A stretch of DNA of 64,000 bases, from contig NZ_CP116346.1 in NCBI RefSeq assembly GCF_030254645.1, positions 2,212,001-2,276,000 on the forward strand. Direction: 5' to 3'. Below are positions 1 through 8,016 of this stretch, one piece after another. The translations under genes and the position numbers were made by a program. Origin of the DNA: Paucibacter sediminis (GTDB lineage: Bacteria; Pseudomonadota; Gammaproteobacteria; Burkholderiales; Burkholderiaceae_C). Numbering within the stretch: position 1 is the first letter of the stretch; the number at the start of each line of letters is the position of its first letter. The notes below the pieces were generated by a model. It was not told the origin of the DNA and did no database searches. It saw only the letters and a program-made list of their open reading frames with translations.

Positions 1-226
1 GCATCTCTCGCAGGGTGCTGGTGCGCCGGCGCGCGCGCTGCAACATATTCGTGCCATCAATGCGGATACCAAGCTGGCCGGCCTGCTGGAAGTTCCAGTC
101 GGCCAGGCGGTCTTGTTCATCACGCGGGTGGGCTATCTGGAGTCGGGTCAGGCGGTGGAGCTGACCCATTCGTATTGCCGCAGCGATTACTACGACTTCG
201 TGGCGGAGATGAGGCGTGACGGATGA
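1..226 (+). CDS. GntR/HutC-family regulator, C-terminal fragment (UTRA domain; NagR/NagQ-like)
   Basis: The window opens inside this gene. The last 74 residues are visible and end in a TGA at 224-226 that overlaps the nagA start as ATGA. The readable part matches the end of a UTRA ligand-binding domain, with a hydrophobic strand (QAVLFITRVGYLESG), then a VELTHSYCRSDYYDFV ending, which is typical of HutC-type GntR regulators. Regulators of this kind sense GlcNAc-6-P or GlcN-6-P and repress nag genes. Translational coupling to nagA supports a NagR/NagQ role. The DNA-binding domain lies outside the window. Confidence 0.85.
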   Translation, partial: HLSQGAGAPARALQHIRAINADTKLAGLLEVPVGQAVLFITRVGYLESGQAVELTHSYCRSDYYDFVAEMRRDG

Positions 227-1350
227 GCAAGGTTGAAGGGTTTGTTCTGACGCCGCAGGGCTTCGTCCGCGGCGCGCTGGAACAGACCGATGGGCGCATC
301 ACGCGCATCACGGGCGAGGCAGTCAGCGAGTCCGAGGTGCGCAACGGCAAGCAAGACCTGCCCCTGGTGCTGCCCGGCTTCATCGACATTCACGTGCACG
401 GCGGCGGTGGCCGCGACACCATGGAAGGCGGCGATGCCGCCGCGCAGATCGCACGCCTGCATGTGCGCCATGGCACCACGGCCCTGCTGGCCACCACCAT
501 GACGGCGCCGCTGGATGAGATCCGCGCCGCGCTTGCCGCCCTCGGCCCGGCCTGCCATAGCCGCGTCTCGCAGGGGGCACGCATCCTCGGCGTGCATCTC
601 GAGGGCCCCTACATCAACCCCGGCAAGCTGGGCGCACAGCCCGACTTTGCCAAGCCCGCCAGCATCGAGGAAATCCAGGCGCTGAGCGCGCTGGCACCGA
701 TCCGCCTGATCACGCTGGCGCCCGAGCTGCCCGGCAATCTGGAGCTGATCACGGCGCTGCGCGCGGCCGGCTTCCAGGTGCAGATCGGCCACACCCTGGG
801 CACTTACGAGGACGGCGTGGCCGCACTCGAACGCGGCGCCGGCGGCTTCACCCATCTCTTCAACGCGATGACCGGCCTGCACCACCGCGAGCCCGGCATG
901 GTGGGCGCGGCGCTGGCGCACGCGCGCTATGCCGAGATCATCCCGGACCTGCTGCATGTGCACGAGGGCGCCGTCAAGGTGGCCCTGCGCGCCATCCCCT
1001 GCATGTTCTGCGTCACCGATTCGACCGCCGCCGCGGGCATGCCCGACGGCGATTACCAGCTGGGCCGCCACACCGTCACCAAGTGCATGGGAGGCGTGCG
1101 CCTGCCCGATGGCACCCTGGCCGGCAGCACCCTGACGATGGACCAGGCGCTGCGCAATCTGGTGGACCTGGGGCTGGAGATCGCGGACGCCTCGCGGCGC
1201 GTCTCCAGCTACGCGGCCGAATACATGGGCTTGAGCGAACGTGGCCAGCTGGCCGTGGGCGCCTGGGCGGATCTGGTGGTGATGGACCGTGACTTGCAGC
1301 TGCAACGCGTGGTCGTTGAAGGGGAAGAGATTGACCTCGCGAATGTATGA
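223..1350 (+). CDS. nagA: N-acetylglucosamine-6-phosphate deacetylase
   Basis: Converts GlcNAc-6-P to GlcN-6-P and acetate in the cytoplasm. The 375-residue protein has the amidohydrolase TIM-barrel landmarks: HVH at 57-59, HLEGPYI from 125 with the metal-ligand Glu127, the metal-site His190 in IGHT, His211 in HLFNAMTG, and the catalytic Asp266 in VTDSTAAAGMPDG. Length is normal for the family. The start overlaps the regulator stop (ATGA), and the end overlaps the start of the SIS deaminase by 8 bases, so the first three genes are tightly coupled. Confidence 0.97.
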   Translation: MSKVEGFVLTPQGFVRGALEQTDGRITRITGEAVSESEVRNGKQDLPLVLPGFIDIHVHGGGGRDTMEGGDAAAQIARLHVRHGTTALLATTMTAPLDEIRAALAALGPACHSRVSQGARILGVHLEGPYINPGKLGAQPDFAKPASIEEIQALSALAPIRLITLAPELPGNLELITALRAAGFQVQIGHTLGTYEDGVAALERGAGGFTHLFNAMTGLHHREPGMVGAALAHARYAEIIPDLLHVHEGAVKVALRAIPCMFCVTDSTAAAGMPDGDYQLGRHTVTKCMGGVRLPDGTLAGSTLTMDQALRNLVDLGLEIADASRRVSSYAAEYMGLSERGQLAVGAWADLVVMDRDLQLQRVVVEGEEIDLANV

Positions 1351-2353
1351 GGAGTGCCTGAGCGCTCCGGCCGTGGTGGCGCGCCAGCTGGCCGCTGATC
1401 AAAATGCTTATGCCGCCCTGGGCACGGCGCTGCGCGACAAGCCGCCCACCTCGCTCTTGACGGTGGCGCGCGGCAGCTCGGACCATGCCGCCCACTACAT
1501 GGCCTATCTGATGATGGCGCGCCTGGGCCGCCTGGTGACCTCGCTGCCGATGTCGCTGATCACCCTGTACCAGAGCAAGATCGCCTGTGAGGGCCTGGTC
1601 TCGCTGGCCTTCTCGCAATCGGGCCAGAGCCCCGATCTGGTGGCGCCGACGAAGTTCTTCCGCGCCGGTGGCGCCCGCACCGTGGCCTTCGTGAATGCCG
1701 AGGGCTCGCCGCTGGCCGAGGCCGCCGAGCATGTGTTCCCGCTGCATGCCGGCGTGGAGCAGAGCGTGGCCGCCACCAAGAGCTATATCGCCCAGCTGGT
1801 GGCCGGCGCCCGCGTGGTGGCCGCCTGGAGCGAGGACGAAGACCTGCAGGCCGCGCTGCAGCAGCTGCCGCAGGCCTTGGAGCAAGCCTCTGCCAAGCGT
1901 TGGGATGTGGCGGTGGACGCGCTCAAGGACGCCGACCGCCTGTTCGTGATCGGCCGTGGCACCAGCCTGGCCGTGGCCATGGAAGCGGCGCTCAAGTTCA
2001 AGGAAACCTGCGGCATCCAGGCCGAGGCCTTCTCGGGCGCCGAGGTCAAGCACGGGCCGATGGCGCTGGTGGACGAAGGCTATCCGCTGCTGGTGTTCGC
2101 GCCGCGCGGCCCGGCCCAGGCCGGCCTGCTGGCCCTGGCCGATGAAATGCGCGGCCGCGGCGCGCGCGTGCTGCTGGCCGCGCCCGAGGGCACGCCGGGC
2201 GCCGAGCTGCCCCTTGCCTGCACCGGCAACGAGGATCTGGATGCGATCGCCGCGGTGCAGAGCTTCTACCCCATGGTGGAGGCGCTGGCGCGCGCACGCG
2301 GGCTGAACCCCGACCAGCCGCGCCATCTGGCCAAGGTTACGAAGACGCACTGA
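1343..2353 (+). CDS. nagB-II: SIS-domain glucosamine-6-phosphate deaminase (NagB-II type)
   Basis: A 336-residue protein made of two SIS (sugar isomerase) domains, like the isomerase half of GlmS without the glutaminase domain. Visible features are FSQSGQSPD and an SVAATKSYIAQL-type segment in the first SIS domain, then GRGTSLAVAMEAALKFKE, EAFSGAEVKHGPMAL and the C-terminal NPDQPRHLAKVT that closes the active site. Within a nag operon this is expected to deaminate GlcN-6-P to fructose-6-P, replacing classical NagB. I chose ATG 1343, which overlaps nagA. A TTG at 1331 sits closer to the purine-rich GGGGAAGAGA (1321-1330) and is a possible alternative start. Confidence 0.9.
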   Translation: MYEECLSAPAVVARQLAADQNAYAALGTALRDKPPTSLLTVARGSSDHAAHYMAYLMMARLGRLVTSLPMSLITLYQSKIACEGLVSLAFSQSGQSPDLVAPTKFFRAGGARTVAFVNAEGSPLAEAAEHVFPLHAGVEQSVAATKSYIAQLVAGARVVAAWSEDEDLQAALQQLPQALEQASAKRWDVAVDALKDADRLFVIGRGTSLAVAMEAALKFKETCGIQAEAFSGAEVKHGPMALVDEGYPLLVFAPRGPAQAGLLALADEMRGRGARVLLAAPEGTPGAELPLACTGNEDLDAIAAVQSFYPMVEALARARGLNPDQPRHLAKVTKTH

Positions 2354-2369
2354 TTAAGGTTCATCGCCC

Positions 2370-3869
2370 ATGTCCAAGGCATTTCATCCGGGCCAGTTGG
2401 TGATGGTGGACATCCAGGGCAAGCGCCTGGATGCCGAGACCGCCGCCTTTTTGCGCCGCCACCAGATCCGCGCCGTCTGTCTGTTCCGCAAGAACCTCGG
2501 CACCGAGGCCGAGGTGCAGCAGCTCACCCGCGACCTGCGCGAGGTGATGGGCCCCGAGGCCCTGATCGGCCTGGACCAGGAGGGCGGCTCGGTGGTGCGT
2601 GCCACCTTCCTGCCGCAAGCGCCCTCGGCCATGGCGCTGGGCGCGGCCGACGACGAGGACCTGGCCGAAAGCGTGGGGGCGGCCGTGGCGCGCGGTCTAC
2701 GCAGTATCGGCATCAACTGGAACTTCGCGCCGGTGCTGGACATCAACAACAACCCGGCCAACCCGGTGATCGCCGAGCGCAGCTTCTCCGAGGACGCCGA
2801 TGACGTGACCCGCCTGGCGGGGGCCTGGATGCGCGGCTCGCTGCGCGCGGGTGTGGCCTGCTGCGTCAAGCATTTCCCTGGCCATGGCGACACCCATGTG
2901 GACTCGCACCTGGCCCTGCCAACGGTGGACAAGAGCCGTGCCGAACTCGACGCGCTGGAGCTGCGGCCCTTCAAGGCCTTCTGTCACAAGCCCGGTGAGG
3001 CGGCACCCGCGGTGATGACGGCGCACATCGTCTATCCGCAGATCGACCCCGAGCATCCGGCCACCCTGTCCACCAAGATCCTGGGCGACATCCTGCGCCG
3101 CGAGTGGGGCTACGAGGGCGTGGTGATCACCGATGCGCTGATGATGAAGGCCATCTTCGAGCGCTACGGCTATGCGCGCGCCGCGGTGCTGGCGATCCAG
3201 GCCGGTGCCGACATGATCCTGGCCCAGGGCTCGCTGGACGAGCAGGGCCAGTCCATCGCCGCCCTGGAGGCCGCGTTTGCGCGCGGCGAGCTGAGCCAGG
3301 CGCAGGGCGAGCGCGCCCGCGCCCGCCTCGATGCGCTGGCGCGTGCCTACCCGGTGCAACATGCCGGCTACGCCGGCGCGCAGCGTGCGGACGACGACGC
3401 CCTGATGCGTTGCGCCTGGGCGCGTGGCCTGACGCTGCTGCGTGGCGCCCAGGCGCCCGACCTGCAGGCGCCGCTGCGCGTGTATGTGCAGGGTCAGGTG
3501 CCCACCGACGGTGTCTCCGAGGCCGGCCCCACGGGCGCCCAGGTGGCCGCGCTGTTCGACGGCTTTGCCGATGCCGAGGTGCTGGTGCTGCAGGACATCG
3601 CCACGCTCGATTGGGCCCGGGTGCCGCAGGACGGCCGCAAGACCGTGATCGCCTCCACCCAGCGCGCCCGCTATGACGAGCTTGGGGGCCTGGCCCAGGG
3701 CTGGCGGCCGGATCTGCACCTGGTGCTGTGGAACCCCTTCCAGGCCCTGGACGTGCAGGCGCCCACCGTGATCACCTGGGGCTATGCCGATGGCGCGCTG
3801 GAAGGGCTGAAGCAATGGCTGGAAGGCCGGGCCCCGGCCACGGCGCAATCGCCCGTGACCCTGAACTGA
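2370..3869 (+). CDS. nagZ: beta-N-acetylhexosaminidase, GH3 (NagZ-like)
   Basis: A glycoside hydrolase family 3 enzyme that releases terminal GlcNAc from chito- or muro-oligosaccharides. The N-terminal TIM barrel shows IGLDQEGG (67-73), NFAPVLDI (118-125), the mobile-loop motif KHFPGHGDTHVDSH (167-180) and VVITDALMM, with Asp255 as the expected nucleophile. No signal peptide is visible, so cytoplasmic action is likely. At 499 residues it is about 150 longer than E. coli NagZ, and the extra C-terminal part resembles the second domain of two-domain GH3 enzymes. It starts 16 bases after the deaminase gene with only a weak ribosome site. Confidence 0.93.
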   Translation: MSKAFHPGQLVMVDIQGKRLDAETAAFLRRHQIRAVCLFRKNLGTEAEVQQLTRDLREVMGPEALIGLDQEGGSVVRATFLPQAPSAMALGAADDEDLAESVGAAVARGLRSIGINWNFAPVLDINNNPANPVIAERSFSEDADDVTRLAGAWMRGSLRAGVACCVKHFPGHGDTHVDSHLALPTVDKSRAELDALELRPFKAFCHKPGEAAPAVMTAHIVYPQIDPEHPATLSTKILGDILRREWGYEGVVITDALMMKAIFERYGYARAAVLAIQAGADMILAQGSLDEQGQSIAALEAAFARGELSQAQGERARARLDALARAYPVQHAGYAGAQRADDDALMRCAWARGLTLLRGAQAPDLQAPLRVYVQGQVPTDGVSEAGPTGAQVAALFDGFADAEVLVLQDIATLDWARVPQDGRKTVIASTQRARYDELGGLAQGWRPDLHLVLWNPFQALDVQAPTVITWGYADGALEGLKQWLEGRAPATAQSPVTLN

Positions 3870-3897
3870 ACGCCGCACAGCAACGCCAGGAGACTTC

Positions 3898-5175
3898 ATG
3901 TCCAGCCGCCCCACTCTTGCGCCGATGCGCTGGATTCCCAGCCTGTACTTTGTGCAGGGCATGCAGTTCTTCGTGGTGATGCTGATCGCCGGCCTGATGT
4001 TCAAGAACATGGGCGTGGCCAATGACCAGATCGCGCGCTGGACTGGCGTGTTGGGCCTGGCCTGGGCCTTCAAGCCGCTGTGGAGCCCCTTCCTGGAACT
4101 GGCGCGCAGCAAGAAACTGATCGTGGTGGCAATGCAGTTCACCGGTGCGGTGGGCCTGGGCCTGATGGCGCTGGCGCTGCAACTGCCGATGTACTTCGCC
4201 GCCAGCATCGCGGTGCTGTTCCTGCTGGCCTATGCCTCGGCCACGCACGACATCGCCTGCGACGGCCTCTACATGGCGGCCCTGGACAGCAAGCAGCAGG
4301 CGGCCTATGCGGGCTGGCAGGGCGCGTTCTTCAACGCCTCCAAATTCCTCACCCTGGGTGGCCTGCTGGTGCTGGCCGGGCATCTGGAGAAGAGCCTGGG
4401 GGTGTTCAATGCCTGGTCCATCATCTTCGCCGCGCTGGCCCTGCTGCTGGCCTTGCTGGCGGCCTACAACGCCTACGCGCTGCCGGGCACGCTCAACACC
4501 GAGCATGCGGACCTGACGGTGAGCAGCGTGTTCGCCACGCTCAAGGAGGTGGTGGCCGATTTCCTCAGCAAGCCCGGCATCTGGCTGGCGATCCTCTTCA
4601 TCGTGCTGTTCCGCTTCGGCGAGGGGCAGGTGCAGACCATCGGCCCGCTGTTCCTGATCGAGGCACGCGACAAGGGTGGTTTGGGGCTCAGCACCGAGCA
4701 GGTGGGCGGCATCTATGGCACGGCGGGTACCGCGGCCTTCCTGGTGGGCAGCATTCTGGGCGGTTATTTCACCTCCTGGCTGAGCCTGAAGCGCGCCATG
4801 CCCATGCTGATCCTGGCGATGGCAGTGCCCAACGCGGTGTTCTACTACCTCAGCGCCAGCCTGCCCACCGATCTGTTCCACATCGGTGCGGCCATCAGCG
4901 TGGAGATGTTCGGCTACGGCTTCGGCTTCGTCGGCATGATTCTCTACATCATGCAGGCGGTGGCGCCGGGCCGCTACCAGACCGCGCATTACGCGCTGGG
5001 CTCGGGCGTGATGCAGCTGGGCTTCATCTTCTCCAAGACCATCAGCGGCGACATCCAGCTGGCGATGGGCTACCAGAGCTTCTTCCTCTGGACCATCGCC
5101 TGCGGCCTGCCGGCGCTGCTGCTGATGTTTTTTGTAAAGATTCCGGCGACGGCGTCGCCGGCCACCAGCAGCTGA
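3898..5175 (+). CDS. MFS permease of the AmpG/PAT type
   Basis: A 425-residue inner-membrane protein with about 12 hydrophobic segments and short polar loops. The start (MRWIPSLYFVQGMQFFVV) and the conserved Asp-rich ATHDIACDGLYM (about 115-126) are characteristic of AmpG-like peptidoglycan or chito-oligosaccharide permeases and the PAT subfamily of MFS. Context between nagZ and nagX suggests import of GlcNAc-containing di- or oligosaccharides into the cytoplasm for NagZ. AGGAGA lies 6 bases before the ATG. The substrate is inferred, and uptake of anhydromuropeptides is an alternative. Confidence 0.85.
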   Translation: MSSRPTLAPMRWIPSLYFVQGMQFFVVMLIAGLMFKNMGVANDQIARWTGVLGLAWAFKPLWSPFLELARSKKLIVVAMQFTGAVGLGLMALALQLPMYFAASIAVLFLLAYASATHDIACDGLYMAALDSKQQAAYAGWQGAFFNASKFLTLGGLLVLAGHLEKSLGVFNAWSIIFAALALLLALLAAYNAYALPGTLNTEHADLTVSSVFATLKEVVADFLSKPGIWLAILFIVLFRFGEGQVQTIGPLFLIEARDKGGLGLSTEQVGGIYGTAGTAAFLVGSILGGYFTSWLSLKRAMPMLILAMAVPNAVFYYLSASLPTDLFHIGAAISVEMFGYGFGFVGMILYIMQAVAPGRYQTAHYALGSGVMQLGFIFSKTISGDIQLAMGYQSFFLWTIACGLPALLLMFFVKIPATASPATSS

Positions 5176-5178
5176 GCC

Positions 5179-6075
5179 ATGCGCAGACGGTTGCTGGCCA
5201 TGGGCCTGGGTCTGGCGGCGCTCTCGGCCCATGCCGCCGAGCGCTTTTTCGACGACTTCAGCTACGCCGACCTGCAGCAGCTGCGTGCCGGCGGCTGGAC
5301 CCCGCGCACCCAGGCCGGCCACCCGGGCGTGGAGGGCGCGAGCTGGAGCGAGCAACAGCTGCAGCTGCTGGCCGATCCGGCCCAGCGCGGCAACCGCCTG
5401 CTGCGCCTCAGCGCCAGCACCGATGGCAGCGGCGCGGGCACACGCCAGGCCCAGCTGTGCCACCAGCGCAAATACCTGGAGGGCACCTATGCCGCACGCG
5501 TGCGCTTCAGCGATGCGCCGACGCAGGGCATCGATGGCGACCCCGTCATCCAGACTTTTTACGCGGTCACGCCGCTGCGCTTCGACTACGACCCCGAGTT
5601 CAGCGAGCTGGACTGGGAGTACCTGCCCAATGGCGGCTGGGGCAGCGCGCAGACGCGGCTCTATGGCATCGCCTGGCAGACCGTGCAGCTCAATCCCTGG
5701 AAGAGCTACAACCAGGCGCATGAGGAGTTCGGCAGCCTGCAGGGTTGGCATCAGCTGATGATGCAGGTGGGCGATGGCCAGGTGCGGCTGTTCCTGGACG
5801 GGCGCCAGATCGCCCAGCATGGCGGGCGCAACGTTCCCGTGTCGCCGATGTCCATCAACTTCAATCTCTGGTTCTCGCCCGGCGGGCTCTTGCCCAGCAG
5901 CGCCGCGCCGCGCGTCTACGAGCAGGACGTGGACTGGGTGTTCCATGCGCGCAAGGAGCTGCTGAGCCCGGCTCAGGTGGAGGCGGCGGTGGCGGCCTAT
6001 CGCGCGGCCGGCCAGGCGCGGGTGGACGGCGTGCCGGCCGCGCAGCCGGCGCTGCCCAGCCCCTGCGATTTCTGA
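5179..6075 (+). CDS. secreted GH16-like (concanavalin-fold) glycosidase
   Basis: The first 20 residues form a signal peptide (RRR, then a hydrophobic run, ending AHA-A). The mature protein is beta-rich and carries FSELDWEYLPNGGWG at 141-155, matching the GH16 catalytic pattern ExDxE (Glu143, Asp145, Glu147). A later stretch (SPMSINFNLWF) is the usual GH16 C-terminal strand. It would cleave beta-linked polysaccharide in the periplasm or outside the cell. It lies 3 bases after the permease gene, so it is probably co-transcribed. Exact substrate is unknown; a GlcNAc-containing glycan is inferred from context. Confidence 0.72.
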   Translation: MRRRLLAMGLGLAALSAHAAERFFDDFSYADLQQLRAGGWTPRTQAGHPGVEGASWSEQQLQLLADPAQRGNRLLRLSASTDGSGAGTRQAQLCHQRKYLEGTYAARVRFSDAPTQGIDGDPVIQTFYAVTPLRFDYDPEFSELDWEYLPNGGWGSAQTRLYGIAWQTVQLNPWKSYNQAHEEFGSLQGWHQLMMQVGDGQVRLFLDGRQIAQHGGRNVPVSPMSINFNLWFSPGGLLPSSAAPRVYEQDVDWVFHARKELLSPAQVEAAVAAYRAAGQARVDGVPAAQPALPSPCDF

Positions 6076-6102
6076 TTCCGGGTCTGAGGAGGCCCGTCCC
6101 TC

Positions 6103-7173
6103 ATGCATCAGCAAAAGCGTCTGGCGTCGGTGGATGCCCTGCGAGGCCTGACGGTGGCGGCGATGCTGCTCGTCAACAACCCGGGCGACTGGGGCCATGT
6201 GTTCTGGCCCCTGGAGCATGCCGAGTGGCATGGCTGCACGCCCACCGACCTGATCTTTCCCTTCTTCCTCTTCATCGTCGGCGTGTCGCTGTCGCTGGCG
6301 CTAGGGCCGCGCCTCGACGCGGGGGCGGCGCCGGGGCCGCTGCTGCGCGGCGCCCTGCAGCGTGCCGGCCGCATCATGGCGCTGGGCCTGCTCCTGCACC
6401 TGCTGGCCTGGTGGCTGATGCACAAGCCCGAGTTCCGCGTCATGGGGGTCTTGCAGCGCATTGCCCTGTGCTTCGGCTTTGCCGCGCTGCTGGCCTGCGG
6501 CTGGCGGTCCGCCAAGGCGCAGTGGGCCTTGCTGCTGGCGCTGCTGCTGGGCTATGGCGGCTTGCTGCTGGGCGCCGGCGATCTGAGCAAGGCCGGCAAT
6601 ATCGCGTCCTGGCTGGACACGCAGCTGCTGTGGCGCTTCGCCTACGAGTGGGATGCCGGCACGGGCCGCGCACATGACCCCGAAGGTCTGCTCAGCACGC
6701 TGGGCGCGCTGGCCACCACCTTGCTGGGCTTGCGCGCGGGTGCCTGGCTGCGCCGCGGTGCGCGGCGCGAGCTGTGCTGGCTGGCGGCCGGTAGCCTCCT
6801 GTTGGGGGCCCTGGCCACGGCATGGCTGCCCTGGAACAAGCAGCTCTGGACCCCCAGCTTCGTGCTGTGGACCGGCGGCTGGGCCACCGCGGCCCTGCTG
6901 CTGGCCCACCAGCTGGTGGACCGGCTGCAATGGCGCCCGCTGGGGCGCGCCTTCGGCGTGAATGCCATCGCCGCCTATGCGGGCGCCTGGATGTGCACGG
7001 TGCTGCTGGAGGGCCTGGGCTGGATGGCGCCCCTGTATGCCGCCGGCTTTGGCTGGCTGGCTCGGCTCGCCGGGCCGAGCATGGCGTCGCTGGCCTTCGC
7101 GCTGGTCTTCGTGGCCGTCTGGGCGCTGATCGTCCGTTGGCTCGATCGTCGCGGCTGGTACTTCAAGGTCTAG
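6103..7173 (+). CDS. nagX: NagX-type membrane acetyltransferase (DUF5009/HGSNAT-like)
   Basis: A 356-residue polytopic membrane protein resembling the heparan-alpha-glucosaminide N-acetyltransferase family. Key features are the N-terminal RLASVDALRGLTVAAMLLVNN, then HGCTPTDLIFPFFLFIVG (43-60) with the conserved His and Asp, and about 10 membrane spans. In bacterial nag clusters the NagX family is proposed to acetylate terminal glucosamine, or transport it, at the inner membrane. The leader TGAGGAGG before the ATG is a good ribosome site. Biochemical role in bacteria is not firmly settled. Confidence 0.87.
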   Translation: MHQQKRLASVDALRGLTVAAMLLVNNPGDWGHVFWPLEHAEWHGCTPTDLIFPFFLFIVGVSLSLALGPRLDAGAAPGPLLRGALQRAGRIMALGLLLHLLAWWLMHKPEFRVMGVLQRIALCFGFAALLACGWRSAKAQWALLLALLLGYGGLLLGAGDLSKAGNIASWLDTQLLWRFAYEWDAGTGRAHDPEGLLSTLGALATTLLGLRAGAWLRRGARRELCWLAAGSLLLGALATAWLPWNKQLWTPSFVLWTGGWATAALLLAHQLVDRLQWRPLGRAFGVNAIAAYAGAWMCTVLLEGLGWMAPLYAAGFGWLARLAGPSMASLAFALVFVAVWALIVRWLDRRGWYFKV

Positions 7174-7237
7174 CCAGGCAAGCAGGCCGCGCTTGTACGA
7201 TCTGCCGGCGCACTGAAAGAAATGAAGGATCTCCCGC

Positions 7238-7966
7238 ATGAGCCAGCGCTTTGCCGTTCGCATGCCACCCGATGTCCGCTCGGTGCGGATCGGCGATCAC
7301 GAGGTCGTCTTCATCGACGACTTTCTGGAGGACCCGGACGCGCTGCATGCGCAGGCGCTTGAACAGCGCTTCCAGCCTTATCCGGGCGTGCGCGAGCACA
7401 AGGGCTACCCGGGCGTGCGCGCCGAGGCGCCCGGCGATTACACCCACCATCTGGTGGCACTGGTGGAGCCGCTGATACGCATCAACTTCGGTGTGCCCGA
7501 GGCGCTGCCGCTGCGCAAGAGCATGTGCGCGTTCTCGCTCATCACCGCGGCGCCCGGGCAGCTGGGGCCGCTGCAGCGCACGCCGCATTTCGATGCCAGC
7601 ACGCCTCATCACATGGCGGTGCTGCTCTATCTGTGTGGCGAGCAGCATGGCGGCACCGGCTTCTACCGGCACAAGGCCACCGGCATCCAGCGCGTGACGC
7701 CCGACAACCGGGATCGCTACCTCGATGCCTACCAGCAGGAGCTCGCACGGCGGCCGCCCAGGCCGCGCTACTTCGCTGACTCCGACGAGCATTTCGAGCT
7801 GCTGGGCATGATGCCGGCACGCCGCAACCGGCTCGTCGTCTATCCCGGCAGCCTGCTGCACAGCGCGTGCATCAATCCGGCCATCAGCCTCTCGGACGAT
7901 CCGCGCAGCGGCCGCCTGACGGTCAATTCCTTTTTCGACTTTGGTTTGATACCAGCGCCGATGTGA
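7238..7966 (+). CDS. DUF6445-like putative 2OG-Fe(II)-type protein
   Basis: A 242-residue soluble protein. Residues 20-35 (HEVVFIDDFLEDPDAL) and the later HFD (His117-x-Asp119), GGTGFYRH, then RLVVYPGSLLHSA (His208) and RLTVNSF (Arg226) give the HxD...H...R layout of the 2-oxoglutarate/Fe(II) dioxygenase fold. It resembles the DUF6445 proteins commonly found next to TonB-dependent receptors in Xanthomonadales and Caulobacterales. It is convergent with the receptor gene and shares a bidirectional terminator with it. Substrate is unknown; enzymatic activity is inferred only from the residue layout. Confidence 0.7.
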   Translation: MSQRFAVRMPPDVRSVRIGDHEVVFIDDFLEDPDALHAQALEQRFQPYPGVREHKGYPGVRAEAPGDYTHHLVALVEPLIRINFGVPEALPLRKSMCAFSLITAAPGQLGPLQRTPHFDASTPHHMAVLLYLCGEQHGGTGFYRHKATGIQRVTPDNRDRYLDAYQQELARRPPRPRYFADSDEHFELLGMMPARRNRLVVYPGSLLHSACINPAISLSDDPRSGRLTVNSFFDFGLIPAPM

Positions 7967-7970
7967 CGAA

Positions 7971-7997
7971 AAAAAGCCCGGCAGTTGCCGGGCTTTT
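7971..7997. terminator. bidirectional intrinsic terminator
   Basis: A near-perfect palindrome, AAAAGCCCGGCA followed by TGCCGGGCTTTT with a two-base centre, gives A and T tracts on both sides. It ends the DUF6445-like gene on the + strand and the TonB receptor gene on the - strand. Confidence 0.9.
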
Positions 7998-8016
7998 GCA
8001 TTCGGTCAGCGACCGA

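Noticed and set aside
1076-2350. Open - strand frame opposite the SIS deaminase
   Set aside because: Composition is that of a reverse-frame shadow, while the + strand gene has full family motifs.
3772-6231. Open - strand frame of 819 codons across the permease and GH16-like genes
   Set aside because: Antisense artefact of GC-rich coding DNA; His/Gln/Arg-rich and without any domain.
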